A stretch of DNA of 33,198 nucleotides from Sulfuritalea sp. (GTDB lineage: Bacteria; Pseudomonadota; Gammaproteobacteria; Burkholderiales; Burkholderiaceae_C). The notes under the pieces were generated by a model, which did not search any database, was not told the origin of the DNA, and saw only the letters and a list, made by a program, of their open reading frames with translations. Position 1 is the first letter of the stretch. Each line of letters begins with the position of its first letter. The position numbers and the translations under genes were made by a program. Shown here in pieces: positions 1 through 9,527 of the stretch. Location of the stretch: positions 1 to 33,198 of the forward strand of contig JAIPDD010000011.1 of the NCBI GenBank assembly GCA_021737875.1. The letters run 5' to 3'.

Positions 1-46
1 GGGGAGTAGGGTTTTTAAACGTTAGCAATTCAATGGCTTTATCAGC

Positions 47-65
47 TTGCATTACAAAAATGCAA
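47..65. repeat. AT-rich perfect hairpin downstream of the UPF0114 gene
   Basis: TTGCATT and AATGCAA form a perfect 7-bp inverted repeat around a 5-nt loop. It lies about 60 bp past the stop of the minus-strand UPF0114 gene. The stem is AT-rich and has no T tract on the minus strand, so it would be a weak terminator at best. A 10-bp palindrome GGGTTAACCC follows at 91-100. No gene is visible in bases 1-124. Confidence 0.25.
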
Positions 66-124
66 TGCAATTTCGCCACAGGAGAAGTGCGGGTTAACCC
101 TTGGATTTGTGAGCGCTTGGAAGC

Positions 125-724
125 TCATTTTTTAATTGCTTGGGTCGAAATTAAAATTCTGTCGGTGTAAGCAATGGCCAAGGCGCTGAGTAAAAAAGTG
201 ATATGAATCACGGTTTGTGCAATCAGGACTTTGCTGTCGTAGTTGGCGGCGTTGATAAAAGTCTTGAGCAAATGGATGGAGCTGATGCCGATGATGGCGG
301 TTCCGAGTTTGACTTTCAATACCGACGCATTCACGTGGTCTAACCACTCGGGTTGATCGCGGTGGCCCTCTAAGTCCATGCGGCTGACAAAGGTTTCGTA
401 GCCGCCTACTATCACCATGATCAGCAGGTTAGAAATCATCACCACATCAATCAAGGCCAAGACCACCAACATGATGAGCGTTTCATTGAGCGCTATCAAA
501 GGCACATCGGCCTGGTAGCCCATGCTGCTTACCAAAGCTTGCAGTGCGGTTTGGTTGCCAAACGCCGCCTCGATGAGATGAACTAGCTCGACCCAAAAGT
601 GGAAAACGTATACACCTTGCGCCGCAATCAATCCTAAGTACAAGGGCAGTTGCAACCAGCGGCTGGCAAAAATAAATGCCGGCAAGGGCCGCAGTGGTTT
701 GGGCGCAGGTGCTTTGTTTTGCAT
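125..724 (-). CDS. UPF0114 (YqhA-like) family inner-membrane protein
   Basis: Predicted 199-aa integral membrane protein of the UPF0114/YqhA (TIGR00645) family, function unknown. It has a basic proline-rich cytoplasmic start, a first hydrophobic segment near residues 25-45, further segments around 80-110 and 140-160, and a last one near 165-190. The [14 protein letters not shown] stretch after the second helix is typical of the family. The ATG is preceded by an AGGAAG ribosome site. It lies 24 bp downstream of gap on the same strand and probably ends the tkt-gap transcript. The link to sugar metabolism may be positional only. The family call is confident; the role is not known. Confidence 0.82.
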   Translation of the reverse strand: MQNKAPAPKPLRPLPAFIFASRWLQLPLYLGLIAAQGVYVFHFWVELVHLIEAAFGNQTALQALVSSMGYQADVPLIALNETLIMLVVLALIDVVMISNLLIMVIVGGYETFVSRMDLEGHRDQPEWLDHVNASVLKVKLGTAIIGISSIHLLKTFINAANYDSKVLIAQTVIHITFLLSALAIAYTDRILISTQAIKK

Positions 725-748
725 GGGACTTCCTGTTTTATGGATTAC

Positions 749-1792
<1,044 letters not shown>

Positions 1793-3868
1793 TTAGCGCT
1801 TTGCGCGCAAAGCTGCTTCCACCGTGTCGGCCACGTTCTCAGGCGTGAAACCAAAATGTTTGAAAAGCACAGGGGCGGGCGCTGATTCTCCGTAGGTGTC
1901 AATGCCGACCACAGCGCAGCAGCCATATTTCCACCAGCCCTCGGTGACGCCCATCTCCACTGCAATGCGGGGGATTCCCTCGGGCAAGACAGATGCTTTG
2001 TAGGCGGGCGTCTGGTGGTCAAACGTGGTGTTGCTGGGCATGGAGACCACGCGCACTGCGATTTTTCGGGTGGCGAGCAGGGTTTGCGCTTGGAGCGCGA
2101 GCTGGACTTCGGAGCCTGTGGCAATGAGGACCGCTTGGGCTTTTTTCTTCAGACCCACTTCAGATGGTTCGGCCAATACATAGGCCCCTTTGCTGATGGC
2201 ATCCAAGCCGCAGGCGTTGGGCGCCAGCGCAGATTCGGCCTTGGGCGCGTAGGTGATGTTTTGGCGCGATAACAAAAGCGCTGTGGGTTTGGTTTTATTT
2301 TGTAAAGCCACCGTCCAAGCGACCGCTGTTTCTGCGGTATCACCCGGACGCCAAACATCCAAATTGGGAATCAAACGCAAAGACGCTGCGTGTTCAATCG
2401 ACTGGTGTGTCGGGCCGTCTTCGCCCAAGCCAATGCTGTCGTGGGTGAACACATGGATCACGCGTTGCTTCATTAGCGCGGCCATGCGAATGGCGTTGCG
2501 GCTGTAGTCGCTGAACGTGAGAAAGGTACCACCGTAAGGAATAAATCCACCATGCAGCGCCACGCCGTTCATGATGGCCGCCATGCCAAATTCGCGCACA
2601 CCATAGTTGATATGGCGACCGCCCACCAGGTGGCCTTGCGCGTCTGCGGTTTGGATGACATGGCCCTGCGCGTCAAAGCGCAAGTTGGGCGTGGATTTGG
2701 TGTTGGTGAGGTTCGATCCGGTCAAGTCGGCAGATCCGCCGAGCATCTCCGGCAGCGCCGCGGTGAAAGCTTCTAGCGCGAGTTGCGAGGCTTTGCGTGA
2801 AGCAACGGTTTCGGATTTGGTGTGCGCCGCAATCACGGTATCTACCGCCGTTTGTACAAAGTTTTTAGGCAGGTCACCTTTCATGCGACGCAGCAGCTCT
2901 TTGGCAAGCGCGGGGTACGCGCTTTGGTAGGCGGCAAAGGCGGTGTCCCAGGCCTTTTCACGGGCGCGGCCTGCTTCTTTGGCGTCCCAGTCGGCATAGA
3001 CTTCTTTGGGAATGGTGAACGGCGCATGCGACCAGCCAATGGCTTCGCGGGTGAGTTTGATTTCTTCCGCGCCCAAGGGTTCGCCATGGGCTTTGGCGGT
3101 GTTGGCGCGGTTGGGGCTGCCTTTGCCAATCGATGTTTTGCACACAATAAGCGTGGGTTGGGTGCTGCTTTGCTTGGCGCTTGCAATGGCTTGGGAAACT
3201 GCGGCTGCGTCATGGCCGTTGACGGCGTCAATGACATTCCAGCCGTAGGCCGCAAAACGCTGCGGCGTGTTGTCGATAAACCAAGGCGCCACTTGGCCGT
3301 CAATGGAGATGCCGTTGTCGTCGTACAGTGCAATGAGCTTGTTGAGCTTCCATGCGCCGGCCAAGGCGCAGGCCTCGTGGCTGATGCCTTCCATCAAGCA
3401 GCCGTCACCCATAAACACATAGGTGTGGTGGTCCACCACCGCATGGCCTTCGCGGTTGAATTCTTTAGCCAACAGCTTTTCTGCCAGCGCCATGCCGACC
3501 GCGTTGGTAATGCCTTGGCCCAAGGGGCCGGTAGTGGTTTCTATACCGGGGGTGATGCCGACTTCGGGGTGGCCTGCGGTTTTGCTGTGCAGTTGGCGAA
3601 AGTTTTTGAGCTCGCCCATGGGCAGCTTGTAGCCGCTCAAATGCAACAAGGCGTAAATAAGCATGGAGCCGTGGCCATTGGAGAGCACAAAGCGGTCGCG
3701 GTTCATCCAATGCGGATTGCTCGGGTTGTGCTGCAAATGCTGGCCCCACAAGGCGGTTGCCATATCGGCCATCCCCATGGGGGCGCCGGGGTGTCCGGAG
3801 TTGGCAAGTTGAACAGCATCCATTGCCAGTGCGCGGATGGCGCTGGCCATTTGTTGGGTATTTGCCAT
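1793..3868 (-). CDS. tkt: Transketolase
   Basis: Thiamine-diphosphate enzyme that moves two-carbon ketol units between sugar phosphates in the pentose phosphate (or Calvin) pathway. The protein is about 691 aa with the N-terminal GHPGAPMG motif, the ThDP-binding [13 protein letters not shown] motif near residue 155, the middle-domain DLTGSNLT motif and the [11 protein letters not shown] segment carrying the catalytic Glu. I chose the internal ATG (MANTQQ) over the track start because family members begin here and a GGAG lies 9 nt upstream. First gene of the tkt-gap-UPF0114 run, divergent from the Old Yellow Enzyme gene. No Calvin-cycle genes are visible, so a general pentose phosphate role is likelier. 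Confidence 0.96.
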   Translation of the reverse strand: MANTQQMASAIRALAMDAVQLANSGHPGAPMGMADMATALWGQHLQHNPSNPHWMNRDRFVLSNGHGSMLIYALLHLSGYKLPMGELKNFRQLHSKTAGHPEVGITPGIETTTGPLGQGITNAVGMALAEKLLAKEFNREGHAVVDHHTYVFMGDGCLMEGISHEACALAGAWKLNKLIALYDDNGISIDGQVAPWFIDNTPQRFAAYGWNVIDAVNGHDAAAVSQAIASAKQSSTQPTLIVCKTSIGKGSPNRANTAKAHGEPLGAEEIKLTREAIGWSHAPFTIPKEVYADWDAKEAGRAREKAWDTAFAAYQSAYPALAKELLRRMKGDLPKNFVQTAVDTVIAAHTKSETVASRKASQLALEAFTAALPEMLGGSADLTGSNLTNTKSTPNLRFDAQGHVIQTADAQGHLVGGRHINYGVREFGMAAIMNGVALHGGFIPYGGTFLTFSDYSRNAIRMAALMKQRVIHVFTHDSIGLGEDGPTHQSIEHAASLRLIPNLDVWRPGDTAETAVAWTVALQNKTKPTALLLSRQNITYAPKAESALAPNACGLDAISKGAYVLAEPSEVGLKKKAQAVLIATGSEVQLALQAQTLLATRKIAVRVVSMPSNTTFDHQTPAYKASVLPEGIPRIAVEMGVTEGWWKYGCCAVVGIDTYGESAPAPVLFKHFGFTPENVADTVEAALRAKR

Positions 3869-3986
3869 GGGGGGCGACTCCGGGGTAGTTAAGGTAATCA
3901 ATGCGAAAGAACAGATTTTACCGGGGCGCTCAGCCTGTGGCCTTTGGGCTATGCTGATGTCTGAATTGACTCACCCTACTGCCGCC

Positions 3987-5108
3987 ATGAGCCTGTTGTT
4001 TTCGCCCTTCACCCTTCCCTCGCCGCGCGGGGGACTCACCTTGCCCAACCGCATTGTGGTGGCGCCCATGTGCCAGTACCAGGCCATCAACGGCCAAGCC
4101 ACCGATTGGCACTTGATGCATTGGGGCAATCTGCTCAACAGCGGTGCAGCGATGTTCACCATTGAAGCCACCGCCGTGTTGCCCGAGGGACGCATCACGC
4201 CCTCGTGCTTGGGTTTGTGGGATGACGCCACCGAAGCGGCGCTGCACAGCCACTTGATTCGAGCCCGCGCCTTGGCGCCCGAGGTCGCGGTGTGTATTCA
4301 ATTGGCCCATGCCGGGCGCAAAGCATCTAGCGCCCTGCCTTGGCAAGGTGCGCAATTATTGGGCCCGGCCGATGGGGGTTGGCAAACAGTGGGTCCCTCT
4401 GCGCTGCCACAGCTGCCCCATGAGGCGCCGCCCAAGGCGATGACAGCCCAGGACATGGCCACGGTTCGTGATGCCTTTGTCCGTGCCGCGCAGCGATCCA
4501 AACGCTTGGGCGTAGAGGCCATCGAGTTGCACGCCGCCCACGGGTATTTGATGCATGAATTTCTGTCTCCCATCGCCAACCAACGCAGTGATGCGTATGG
4601 CGGCAGCTTAGACAATCGCATGCGTTTCCCACTGGAAATTTTTGCCGCAGTGCGCGCCGTTTTTGACGGGGTGTTGGGTGTGCGCTTATCGGCAAGCGAC
4701 TGGGTCGAAGGGGGCTGGGATGTGGAACAAAGTGTGGAGTTTTCCAAACAGCTGAAAGCCTTGGGTTGCGACTTTGTTCACGTGTCCTCAGGTGGCGTAT
4801 CTCCGAACCAAAAAATCGCTTTGGGCGCGGGCTACCAAGTGCCCTTTGCCCGCGCGCTGCGCGATGCCAGCGGCATGGCGACCACCGCGGTGGGTTTGAT
4901 TACCGAGCCGAGTGAAGCCGAGGCAATTTTGCAAGCCGGAGATGCCGACCTGATTGCACTGGCCCGCGCTTTTTTGTACCAACCGCGTTGGGGCTGGCAA
5001 GCCGCAGTGGCTTTGGGCGGCGAAGTCGCAGCCAACCCTGCCTATTGGCGTTGCCTGCCGCGTGGCGCGCAAGCCGCGTTTGGCACAGTGTCTGTTGGCG
5101 CGCGTTGA
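3987..5108 (+). CDS. NADH:flavin oxidoreductase, Old Yellow Enzyme family (YqjM-like)
   Basis: FMN-containing ene-reductase/xenobiotic reductase of the OYE family, about 373 aa, cytoplasmic; the natural substrate is unknown. Family signs are the NRIVVAPMCQY start with Cys29 (the YqjM-class flavin-tuning cysteine), QLAHAGRKAS, the substrate-binding ELHAAHGYLMHEFLSP segment, and SDAYGGSLDNR followed by the FMN-phosphate region. The chosen ATG (MSLLFSPF) matches usual family starts. The upstream ATGs at 3951/3957 overlap a possible -10 (TATGCT at 3950), so they are less likely. No strong ribosome site precedes the chosen start. The murU-like gene begins 9 bp after the stop, suggesting an operon. 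Confidence 0.9.
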   Translation: MSLLFSPFTLPSPRGGLTLPNRIVVAPMCQYQAINGQATDWHLMHWGNLLNSGAAMFTIEATAVLPEGRITPSCLGLWDDATEAALHSHLIRARALAPEVAVCIQLAHAGRKASSALPWQGAQLLGPADGGWQTVGPSALPQLPHEAPPKAMTAQDMATVRDAFVRAAQRSKRLGVEAIELHAAHGYLMHEFLSPIANQRSDAYGGSLDNRMRFPLEIFAAVRAVFDGVLGVRLSASDWVEGGWDVEQSVEFSKQLKALGCDFVHVSSGGVSPNQKIALGAGYQVPFARALRDASGMATTAVGLITEPSEAEAILQAGDADLIALARAFLYQPRWGWQAAVALGGEVAANPAYWRCLPRGAQAAFGTVSVGAR

Positions 5109-5116
5109 ACCGCAAG

Positions 5117-5905
5117 ATGTCCCCATTGTTCACTGGCCGCGTGGCGGCGATGGTGTTGGCCGCAGGCCGCGGTGAGCGGATGCGCCCTTTGACCGACAGC
5201 ACACCCAAACCTTTGCTTGCGGTTCACGGCAAGCCCTTGATGCAATGGCATTTGGAAGCGCTTGCGCGCGCAGGCTGCACCTGCGCGGTTGCCAATACCG
5301 CGTGGCTGGGCGACCACATTGAGGCCGCCTTTGGCGATACCTTTGACTACCTCGGTGCGCATGTCCAAATGACCTACTCCCACGAAGGCAAAGACTTTGG
5401 CGGCGCGCTTGAAACGGCAGGCGGGATTGCGCGGGCATTGCCTTTGTTGTGTGATGGCGCAAGCAATGACCCGGGAATTTTTTGGTTGGTGGCCGGTGAT
5501 GTTTTTGTCCCTGATTTTGCGTTCGATCGCCAGGCCGTCCAACGCTTTGCAGACAGTGGCCGCTTGGCGCACTTGTGGTTGGTGCCCAATCCAGAGCACA
5601 ACCCTTTGGGTGATTTTGGTATGCAAGCGCTGCCAGGTGCAGGAGAGCCAAGCCACTTGGCTTTGAATTTGAATCAAGACACGTCCTTGCCCCGCTACAC
5701 CTACAGCACCATTGGACTTTTTCACAAGGACTTGTTTTTGCAGCCGTGGTGTGACATTCCCCAAGGCAACCCCTCGGGCATCAAGGCCGCATTGGCGCCC
5801 TTGCTGCGACGCGCAATGGACCAAGGCCAGGTGAGTGCCCAGCTTTACACTGGGCGCTGGACCGATGTGGGAACGCCTGAACGATTGCGACAGCTCCATT
5901 CTTGA
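5117..5905 (+). CDS. murU: Sugar-1-phosphate nucleotidyltransferase, MurU-like (MurNAc-1-P uridylyltransferase)
   Basis: Predicted 262-aa nucleotidyltransferase. MurU makes UDP-MurNAc from MurNAc-1-phosphate and UTP in the anabolic peptidoglycan recycling route that bypasses fosfomycin-sensitive MurA. The signature LAAGRGERMRPLTDSTPKPLL-like region lies at residues 14-34, with the metal-binding WLVAGDVFVPD segment mid-protein and the WTDVGTPERL end typical of MurU/RmlA-like enzymes. The start is the ATG 9 bp after the previous stop; the longer track start would run back into that gene. The end overlaps a possible TTG of pepP. The specific function is supported by an AmgK-like kinase gene at 17.6 kb in the same window. 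An alternative is a related hexose-1-P nucleotidyltransferase. Confidence 0.8.
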   Translation: MSPLFTGRVAAMVLAAGRGERMRPLTDSTPKPLLAVHGKPLMQWHLEALARAGCTCAVANTAWLGDHIEAAFGDTFDYLGAHVQMTYSHEGKDFGGALETAGGIARALPLLCDGASNDPGIFWLVAGDVFVPDFAFDRQAVQRFADSGRLAHLWLVPNPEHNPLGDFGMQALPGAGEPSHLALNLNQDTSLPRYTYSTIGLFHKDLFLQPWCDIPQGNPSGIKAALAPLLRRAMDQGQVSAQLYTGRWTDVGTPERLRQLHS

Positions 5906-5916
5906 AAGCCAAACGT

Positions 5917-7341
5917 ATGAAACCCTCTTTACTGCCGTATTCATTCAAGCCCTTTGCACCTCCAGCGGTTTATGCCGCACGCCGCGCCACGCTGGCCGCG
6001 CAACTGGGCCCCAAGGGGATTGCGGTGATGCCAACCGCACCGGAGCAGCAGCGCAACCGGGATGCCGATTTTTTATACCGATTTGACAGTTACTTTCAGT
6101 ACCTCAGTGGCTTTACCGAGCCCAAAGCCTGGTTGGTGATTACTGGCACGGGAAAGTCGATTTTGTTTTGCCAGCCCAAAGACACCGAGCGCGAAATTTG
6201 GGACGGCTACCGCTTAGGCCCAGATGCCGCACCACGTGACTTAGGCGTGGACGAGGCCTATTCGGTCTCTGAAATGGACGCACGCATGGCGCAACTGCTC
6301 GATGGTTGCGACACAGTGTGGTATCCCTTTGCTACCCACAAAGGCTTGGATGCGCGCATCACGGCATGGTTGCAACCCCTGCGCGACCGGGTGCGTTATG
6401 GCGCGCTCTGTCCTGCCGCGCAGCGTGATGTGTGCGTGCCCCTTGATGAAATGCGCCTGGTCAAAGACGCGCATGAGCAAGACACGATGCGCCGTGCTGG
6501 AGTGATCAGTGCGGGTGCCCATATTCGGGCCATGCAACAGAGTGCGCGGATGCTGCGCGAGGGCAAAGAGGTGCGGGAATACCATTTGGATGCCGAGCTC
6601 TTGCATGAATTTCGCTTGCACGGATCGCAGTGTCCCGCCTACGGATCGATTGTGGCCGCGGGTGCCAATGCCTGCGTGTTGCACTACCGCGCTGATGCGG
6701 GTGCCGTGCGTGATGGCGAGCTGGTGTTGATAGATGCGGGCTGCGAGCTCGATGGCTACGCCTCGGATATCACGCGCACTTTCCCGGCCAACGGTGTGTT
6801 TAGCGGACCGCAGCGCGCGCTCTACGAGCTGGTGTTGGACTCACAAAAAGCGGCCATTGCAGCCACCCGCGCGGGCGCGCGGTTTACCGATCCCCATGAC
6901 GCCACCGTTAAGGTATTGGCGCAAGGCATGTTGGACCTGGGCCTGTTGGATAAAAACAAGGTAGGCAATCTGCACGACGTGATAGAAAAACGCGCGTACT
7001 TTCAGTTTTACATGCACCGCACCGGCCATTGGTTGGGCATGGATGTGCACGACTGCGGCGCCTACACCGAGCCCAGCGAAATTGGCAAGGCATCCACGCG
7101 TTTGGACGCGCTCACGGGGGAGAAAATTGTCAGCCGCCCCGCGCGCGTGTTGAGCTCCGGCATGGTGTTGACCATTGAGCCTGGCATTTATGTTCGCCCT
7201 GCGCCCGGTGTTCCTGAGCAGTTTCACCACATCGGCATTCGCATTGAAGACGATGCGATCGTTACCGACACCGGCTGCGAACTCATCAGCCGTGGAGTTC
7301 CGGTGGAGGCTGATGAAATTGAAGCATTGATGCGGAATTAG
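5917..7341 (+). CDS. pepP: Xaa-Pro aminopeptidase (aminopeptidase P, M24B)
   Basis: Di-manganese exopeptidase that removes an N-terminal residue preceding proline; cytoplasmic. About 474 aa, with an aminopeptidase P N-terminal domain (FLYRFDSYFQYLSGF near residue 50) and a C-terminal pita-bread catalytic domain. Metal ligands are visible in LIDAGCELDGYASDITRTFP (two Asp), HRTGHWLGMDVHD (His), TIEPGIYV (Glu) and GIRIEDDAIV (Glu). The track uses a TTG at 5902 overlapping the previous stop; I prefer the ATG at 5917, although its ribosome site is weak. Third gene of the OYE-murU-pepP run. Bases 7342-7474 separate it from the rubrerythrin operon. Confidence 0.93.
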   Translation: MKPSLLPYSFKPFAPPAVYAARRATLAAQLGPKGIAVMPTAPEQQRNRDADFLYRFDSYFQYLSGFTEPKAWLVITGTGKSILFCQPKDTEREIWDGYRLGPDAAPRDLGVDEAYSVSEMDARMAQLLDGCDTVWYPFATHKGLDARITAWLQPLRDRVRYGALCPAAQRDVCVPLDEMRLVKDAHEQDTMRRAGVISAGAHIRAMQQSARMLREGKEVREYHLDAELLHEFRLHGSQCPAYGSIVAAGANACVLHYRADAGAVRDGELVLIDAGCELDGYASDITRTFPANGVFSGPQRALYELVLDSQKAAIAATRAGARFTDPHDATVKVLAQGMLDLGLLDKNKVGNLHDVIEKRAYFQFYMHRTGHWLGMDVHDCGAYTEPSEIGKASTRLDALTGEKIVSRPARVLSSGMVLTIEPGIYVRPAPGVPEQFHHIGIRIEDDAIVTDTGCELISRGVPVEADEIEALMRN

Positions 7342-7352
7342 AAAGTTCGGTG

Positions 7353-7443
7353 ATAGCCGCTATCAATCAATTAGCCATTATCAATTGGCTAAATTAATAG
7401 ATAAATCCTATGATCCACGCCATGCCGATAGAAAACCTTCTAT
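7353..7443 (+). promoter_or_regulatory. Rubrerythrin leader with promoter and repeated ATAG/CTAT half sites (OxyR-like)
   Basis: Three ATAG/CTAT pairs lie in the leader: ATAG-N3-CTAT at 7353, ATAG-N7-CTAT at 7397-7411 and ATAG-N8-CTAT at 7428-7443. The last is a perfect ATAGAA-AACC-TTCTAT inverted repeat. The N7 spacing equals half of the classic OxyR site. A 7-bp inverted repeat TTAGCCA/TGGCTAA lies at 7371-7392, and TATCAAT is repeated 18 bp apart. A possible promoter is TTGGCT (7385), an 18-bp spacer and TATGAT (7409). OxyR control is inferred from motif shape and the downstream peroxide genes. The half sites would overlap the -10, which is not the usual activator position. Confidence 0.4.
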
Positions 7444-7474
7444 TGGCTCTGTGTCAATCTAAAGGAATTTAAAA

Positions 7475-7960
7475 ATGCAACACACAACGCGCCCCGAAAT
7501 CAAAACCCTTGCCAACCTCGAGTCTGCTTTTGCAGGCGAGTCGATGGCGCATATTAAATACCGCTACTTTGCAAAAATAGCCCGTGAAATGGGCGATGAG
7601 CTCACAGCGCGCACCTTTGAAGAAACGGCCGACCAAGAAGTCATGCACGCCTTTGGCCACCTGGATTTGCTCTACCCCAAGGCCACGATGACGCCAGCCA
7701 AGGCACTGCAAATCGCCATTGAAGGCGAAACCTATGAGTACACCGAGATGTACCCAGGCTTTCGTAAAACGGCTGAACAAGAAGGCAATGCAGCAGCGGT
7801 CGCTGAAATGGATGAACAAATCGAAGAATCCAAGGTCCACGCAGCGCAATTTCGAGTGACGCTAGAAAAAGCCCAAAAGCGTTTTGCGGCATTGGCGAAA
7901 GTCGAAGAGCGCCATGCCAAACATTACCAATCGGTACTCGATACCGTGTTGGCCCATTGA
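7475..7960 (+). CDS. Rubrerythrin, ferritin-like domain only (no rubredoxin tail)
   Basis: Di-iron protein expected to reduce hydrogen peroxide to water in the cytoplasm. Candidate ligands match the rubrerythrin set: Glu22 (GESMAHIKY), Glu55 and His58 (DQEVMHA), Glu85 and Glu88 (GETYEYTEMYP), Glu144 and His147 (EERH). At 161 aa it stops where classical rubrerythrins continue into a roughly 35-residue rubredoxin domain with two CxxC pairs; there is no cysteine in it at all. A separate rubredoxin gene starts 35 bp downstream and a rubredoxin reductase follows, so electron delivery is probably in trans. The ribosome site is AAAGGA before the ATG. No frameshift explains the short length. Confidence 0.93.
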   Translation: MQHTTRPEIKTLANLESAFAGESMAHIKYRYFAKIAREMGDELTARTFEETADQEVMHAFGHLDLLYPKATMTPAKALQIAIEGETYEYTEMYPGFRKTAEQEGNAAAVAEMDEQIEESKVHAAQFRVTLEKAQKRFAALAKVEERHAKHYQSVLDTVLAH

Positions 7961-7995
7961 TGCGTTGAAGCAGTGAATTTAGAAAGAACTAAAAA

Positions 7996-8160
7996 ATGAA
8001 AACATATATATGTGTGGTGTGTGGCTTTGTGTACGACGAGGCCGCTGGCCGCCCAGAAGATGGGATTGCCGCGGGAACCCTGTGGGCCGCAGTGCCTGAA
8101 AGCTGGGCCTGCCCAGACTGTGGCGTTGCCAAAGCGGATTTTGAAATCGTGGAAATTTAA
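7996..8160 (+). CDS. Rubredoxin (54 aa, missed by the ORF track)
   Basis: Small iron-sulfur electron carrier. Translating from the ATG at 7996 gives 54 aa with Fe(SCys)4 ligands at Cys6, Cys9, Cys39 and Cys42 in [10 protein letters not shown] and [14 protein letters not shown], the standard rubredoxin pattern and length. It is below the 60-aa cutoff of the ORF track. It lies between rubrerythrin (35 bp upstream) and the reductase gene (2 bp downstream), so it almost surely carries electrons from the reductase to rubrerythrin. A role with an alkane hydroxylase is possible for this family, but no such gene is in the window. The overlapping minus-strand ORF 7979-8260 is a shadow. Confidence 0.96.
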   Translation: MKTYICVVCGFVYDEAAGRPEDGIAAGTLWAAVPESWACPDCGVAKADFEIVEI

Positions 8161-8162
8161 GC

Positions 8163-9344
8163 ATGAGCGCTACCTCAACTCCTTTGGTCATTGTGGGCGC
8201 AGGTCTGGCGGGTTGGACGGTAGCGCGTGAATTTCGAAAATTAGACGCCACCCGTGCCATCGTGATGGTTACGTTGGATAACGGGGATTTTTACGCCAAG
8301 CCGACGCTATCAAATGCTTATGCTCAGAAGCGAACGCCTGATCAATTGGTCACGACGGCGGCCGCCAAAATGGCCGAAACATTGAAGGTGGAGCTCCATG
8401 TTCACACCCGCACATTGGCCATAGACACCCAAGCGCAGACACTCACCATCCAAAAGGGCGCAGTGGAGCAAACGCTGGCGTATGGACAGTTGGTCTTAGC
8501 CACCGGCGCCCACCCCATTCGCGTCCCGGTAGAAGGCGATGCCGCATACCAAGTTCGCTCGGTCAACCACCTCGGAGACTTTGCACAATTTCACGCAGCC
8601 TTGGGCGCTGCTCCGAAAACCGTGCTGGTCTTGGGCGCAGGCTTGATTGGTTGCGAGTTCGCCAACGATTTGGTTCTCGGGGGCTACACCGTGCACGTGG
8701 TGGATCCGGCGGCAACGGCGCTGTCAGCGCTGCTGCCAAGCCAAGCCAGTGCGCAGTTGCGCGATGCGCTGCAGGACTTGGGCGTGGTGTGGCATTTCGG
8801 TACCACGCTGCAATCGCTCACGCACAGCGAAGGGCGTATGCAGGCGCGCTTGGCCAACGGAGATCAAGTCAGTGCCGATGTGGTGCTCAGCGCCATCGGC
8901 TTGCGGGCCGACATGTCCTTGGCCCAACACGCAGGACTTGAATGCGACCGGGGCATCGTGGTCTCCCAGACCCTGCAAACCAGCGCATCACATGTTTATG
9001 CCTTGGGTGATTGCGCCCAGTACGCCAGTGCGCAATCGAGAACACTGCCGTATGTCATGCCGATCATGAACGCCGCCAGGGCATTGGCTGCCACCTTGCA
9101 CGGCACCGACACGCCGCTTGTTTTCCCGGTGATGCCAGTGTCCGTGAAGACGCCCGCATTGCCCATCGTTTTGGTTTCTCCGTCGCCCCATGACCTAGGC
9201 CAATGGACGCAAGACCCAACTGCCGACAGCAGCTTGGGCGGGGCATGGCGTTTTGTTGATGCCAAAGGCCATGTCCGCGGTTTTGTGCTCACCAGCAAAC
9301 ATACGAGCAAGCGCATGGAATGGAGCAAGGACATCGTTGTTTAG
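8163..9344 (+). CDS. Rubredoxin-NAD(+) reductase, FAD-dependent pyridine nucleotide-disulphide oxidoreductase family
   Basis: FAD flavoprotein predicted to pass electrons from NAD(P)H to rubredoxin. 393 aa with an N-terminal FAD Rossmann motif VGAGLAGW (residues 11-18), ATGAHPIRVP, a second nucleotide motif VLGAGLIGCEFAND near residue 155 for NAD(P)H, and the FAD-ribityl motif YALGDCAQY near 283. There is no CxxxxC redox disulphide after the first Rossmann motif, which separates it from glutathione-reductase-type enzymes and fits rubredoxin/ferredoxin reductases. It starts 2 bp after the rubredoxin stop, which implies a tight operon. With the two genes upstream it makes a complete NAD(P)H to rubredoxin to rubrerythrin chain. 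Confidence 0.92.
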   Translation: MSATSTPLVIVGAGLAGWTVAREFRKLDATRAIVMVTLDNGDFYAKPTLSNAYAQKRTPDQLVTTAAAKMAETLKVELHVHTRTLAIDTQAQTLTIQKGAVEQTLAYGQLVLATGAHPIRVPVEGDAAYQVRSVNHLGDFAQFHAALGAAPKTVLVLGAGLIGCEFANDLVLGGYTVHVVDPAATALSALLPSQASAQLRDALQDLGVVWHFGTTLQSLTHSEGRMQARLANGDQVSADVVLSAIGLRADMSLAQHAGLECDRGIVVSQTLQTSASHVYALGDCAQYASAQSRTLPYVMPIMNAARALAATLHGTDTPLVFPVMPVSVKTPALPIVLVSPSPHDLGQWTQDPTADSSLGGAWRFVDAKGHVRGFVLTSKHTSKRMEWSKDIVV

Positions 9345-9450
9345 CGTCGGCTTAGCAGCAAGCAGCTTGGAGTCATCACACGCAAAAGGGTTCAAACTGT
9401 TGTGCGCAAAGCGCTGTGTTGCGCTGCGCGCGGTGCACAAGCAGGGGGTC

Positions 9451-9500
9451 TACAATGAAAAGTCAATCACAGCGCACCGATTCAGGGCAAGCTTTGCCCT
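9451..9500 (+). promoter_or_regulatory. Possible -10 element and hairpin in the maeB leader
   Basis: TACAAT at 9451-9456 is a good -10 match without a convincing -35 at 17 bp. It is followed by a perfect hairpin AGGGCAA-GCT-TTGCCCT at 9484-9500, which would be in the transcript about 28 bp before the maeB start. There is no T tract, so it is not a standard terminator. It could be a leader structure or a binding site; this is inference only. Confidence 0.3.
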
Positions 9501-9527
9501 AGGTCAGAAGTGCTACTAGGACGTACG

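Noticed and set aside
1-10. GGGGAGTAGG at the window start resembles the 5' box of the yybP-ykoY manganese riboswitch
   Set aside because: The following 114 bases show no matching second box or stem layout and no downstream plus-strand gene to control.
2822-3892. 356-aa plus-strand ORF opposite tkt
   Set aside because: Lies wholly antisense to a clear transketolase; composition is that of a shadow frame in GC-rich DNA.
5042-5944. 300-aa minus-strand ORF opposite murU
   Set aside because: Shadow of the nucleotidyltransferase gene, no recognisable motif.
7979-8260. 93-aa minus-strand ORF over the rubredoxin gene
   Set aside because: The plus strand encodes an unmistakable rubredoxin here.
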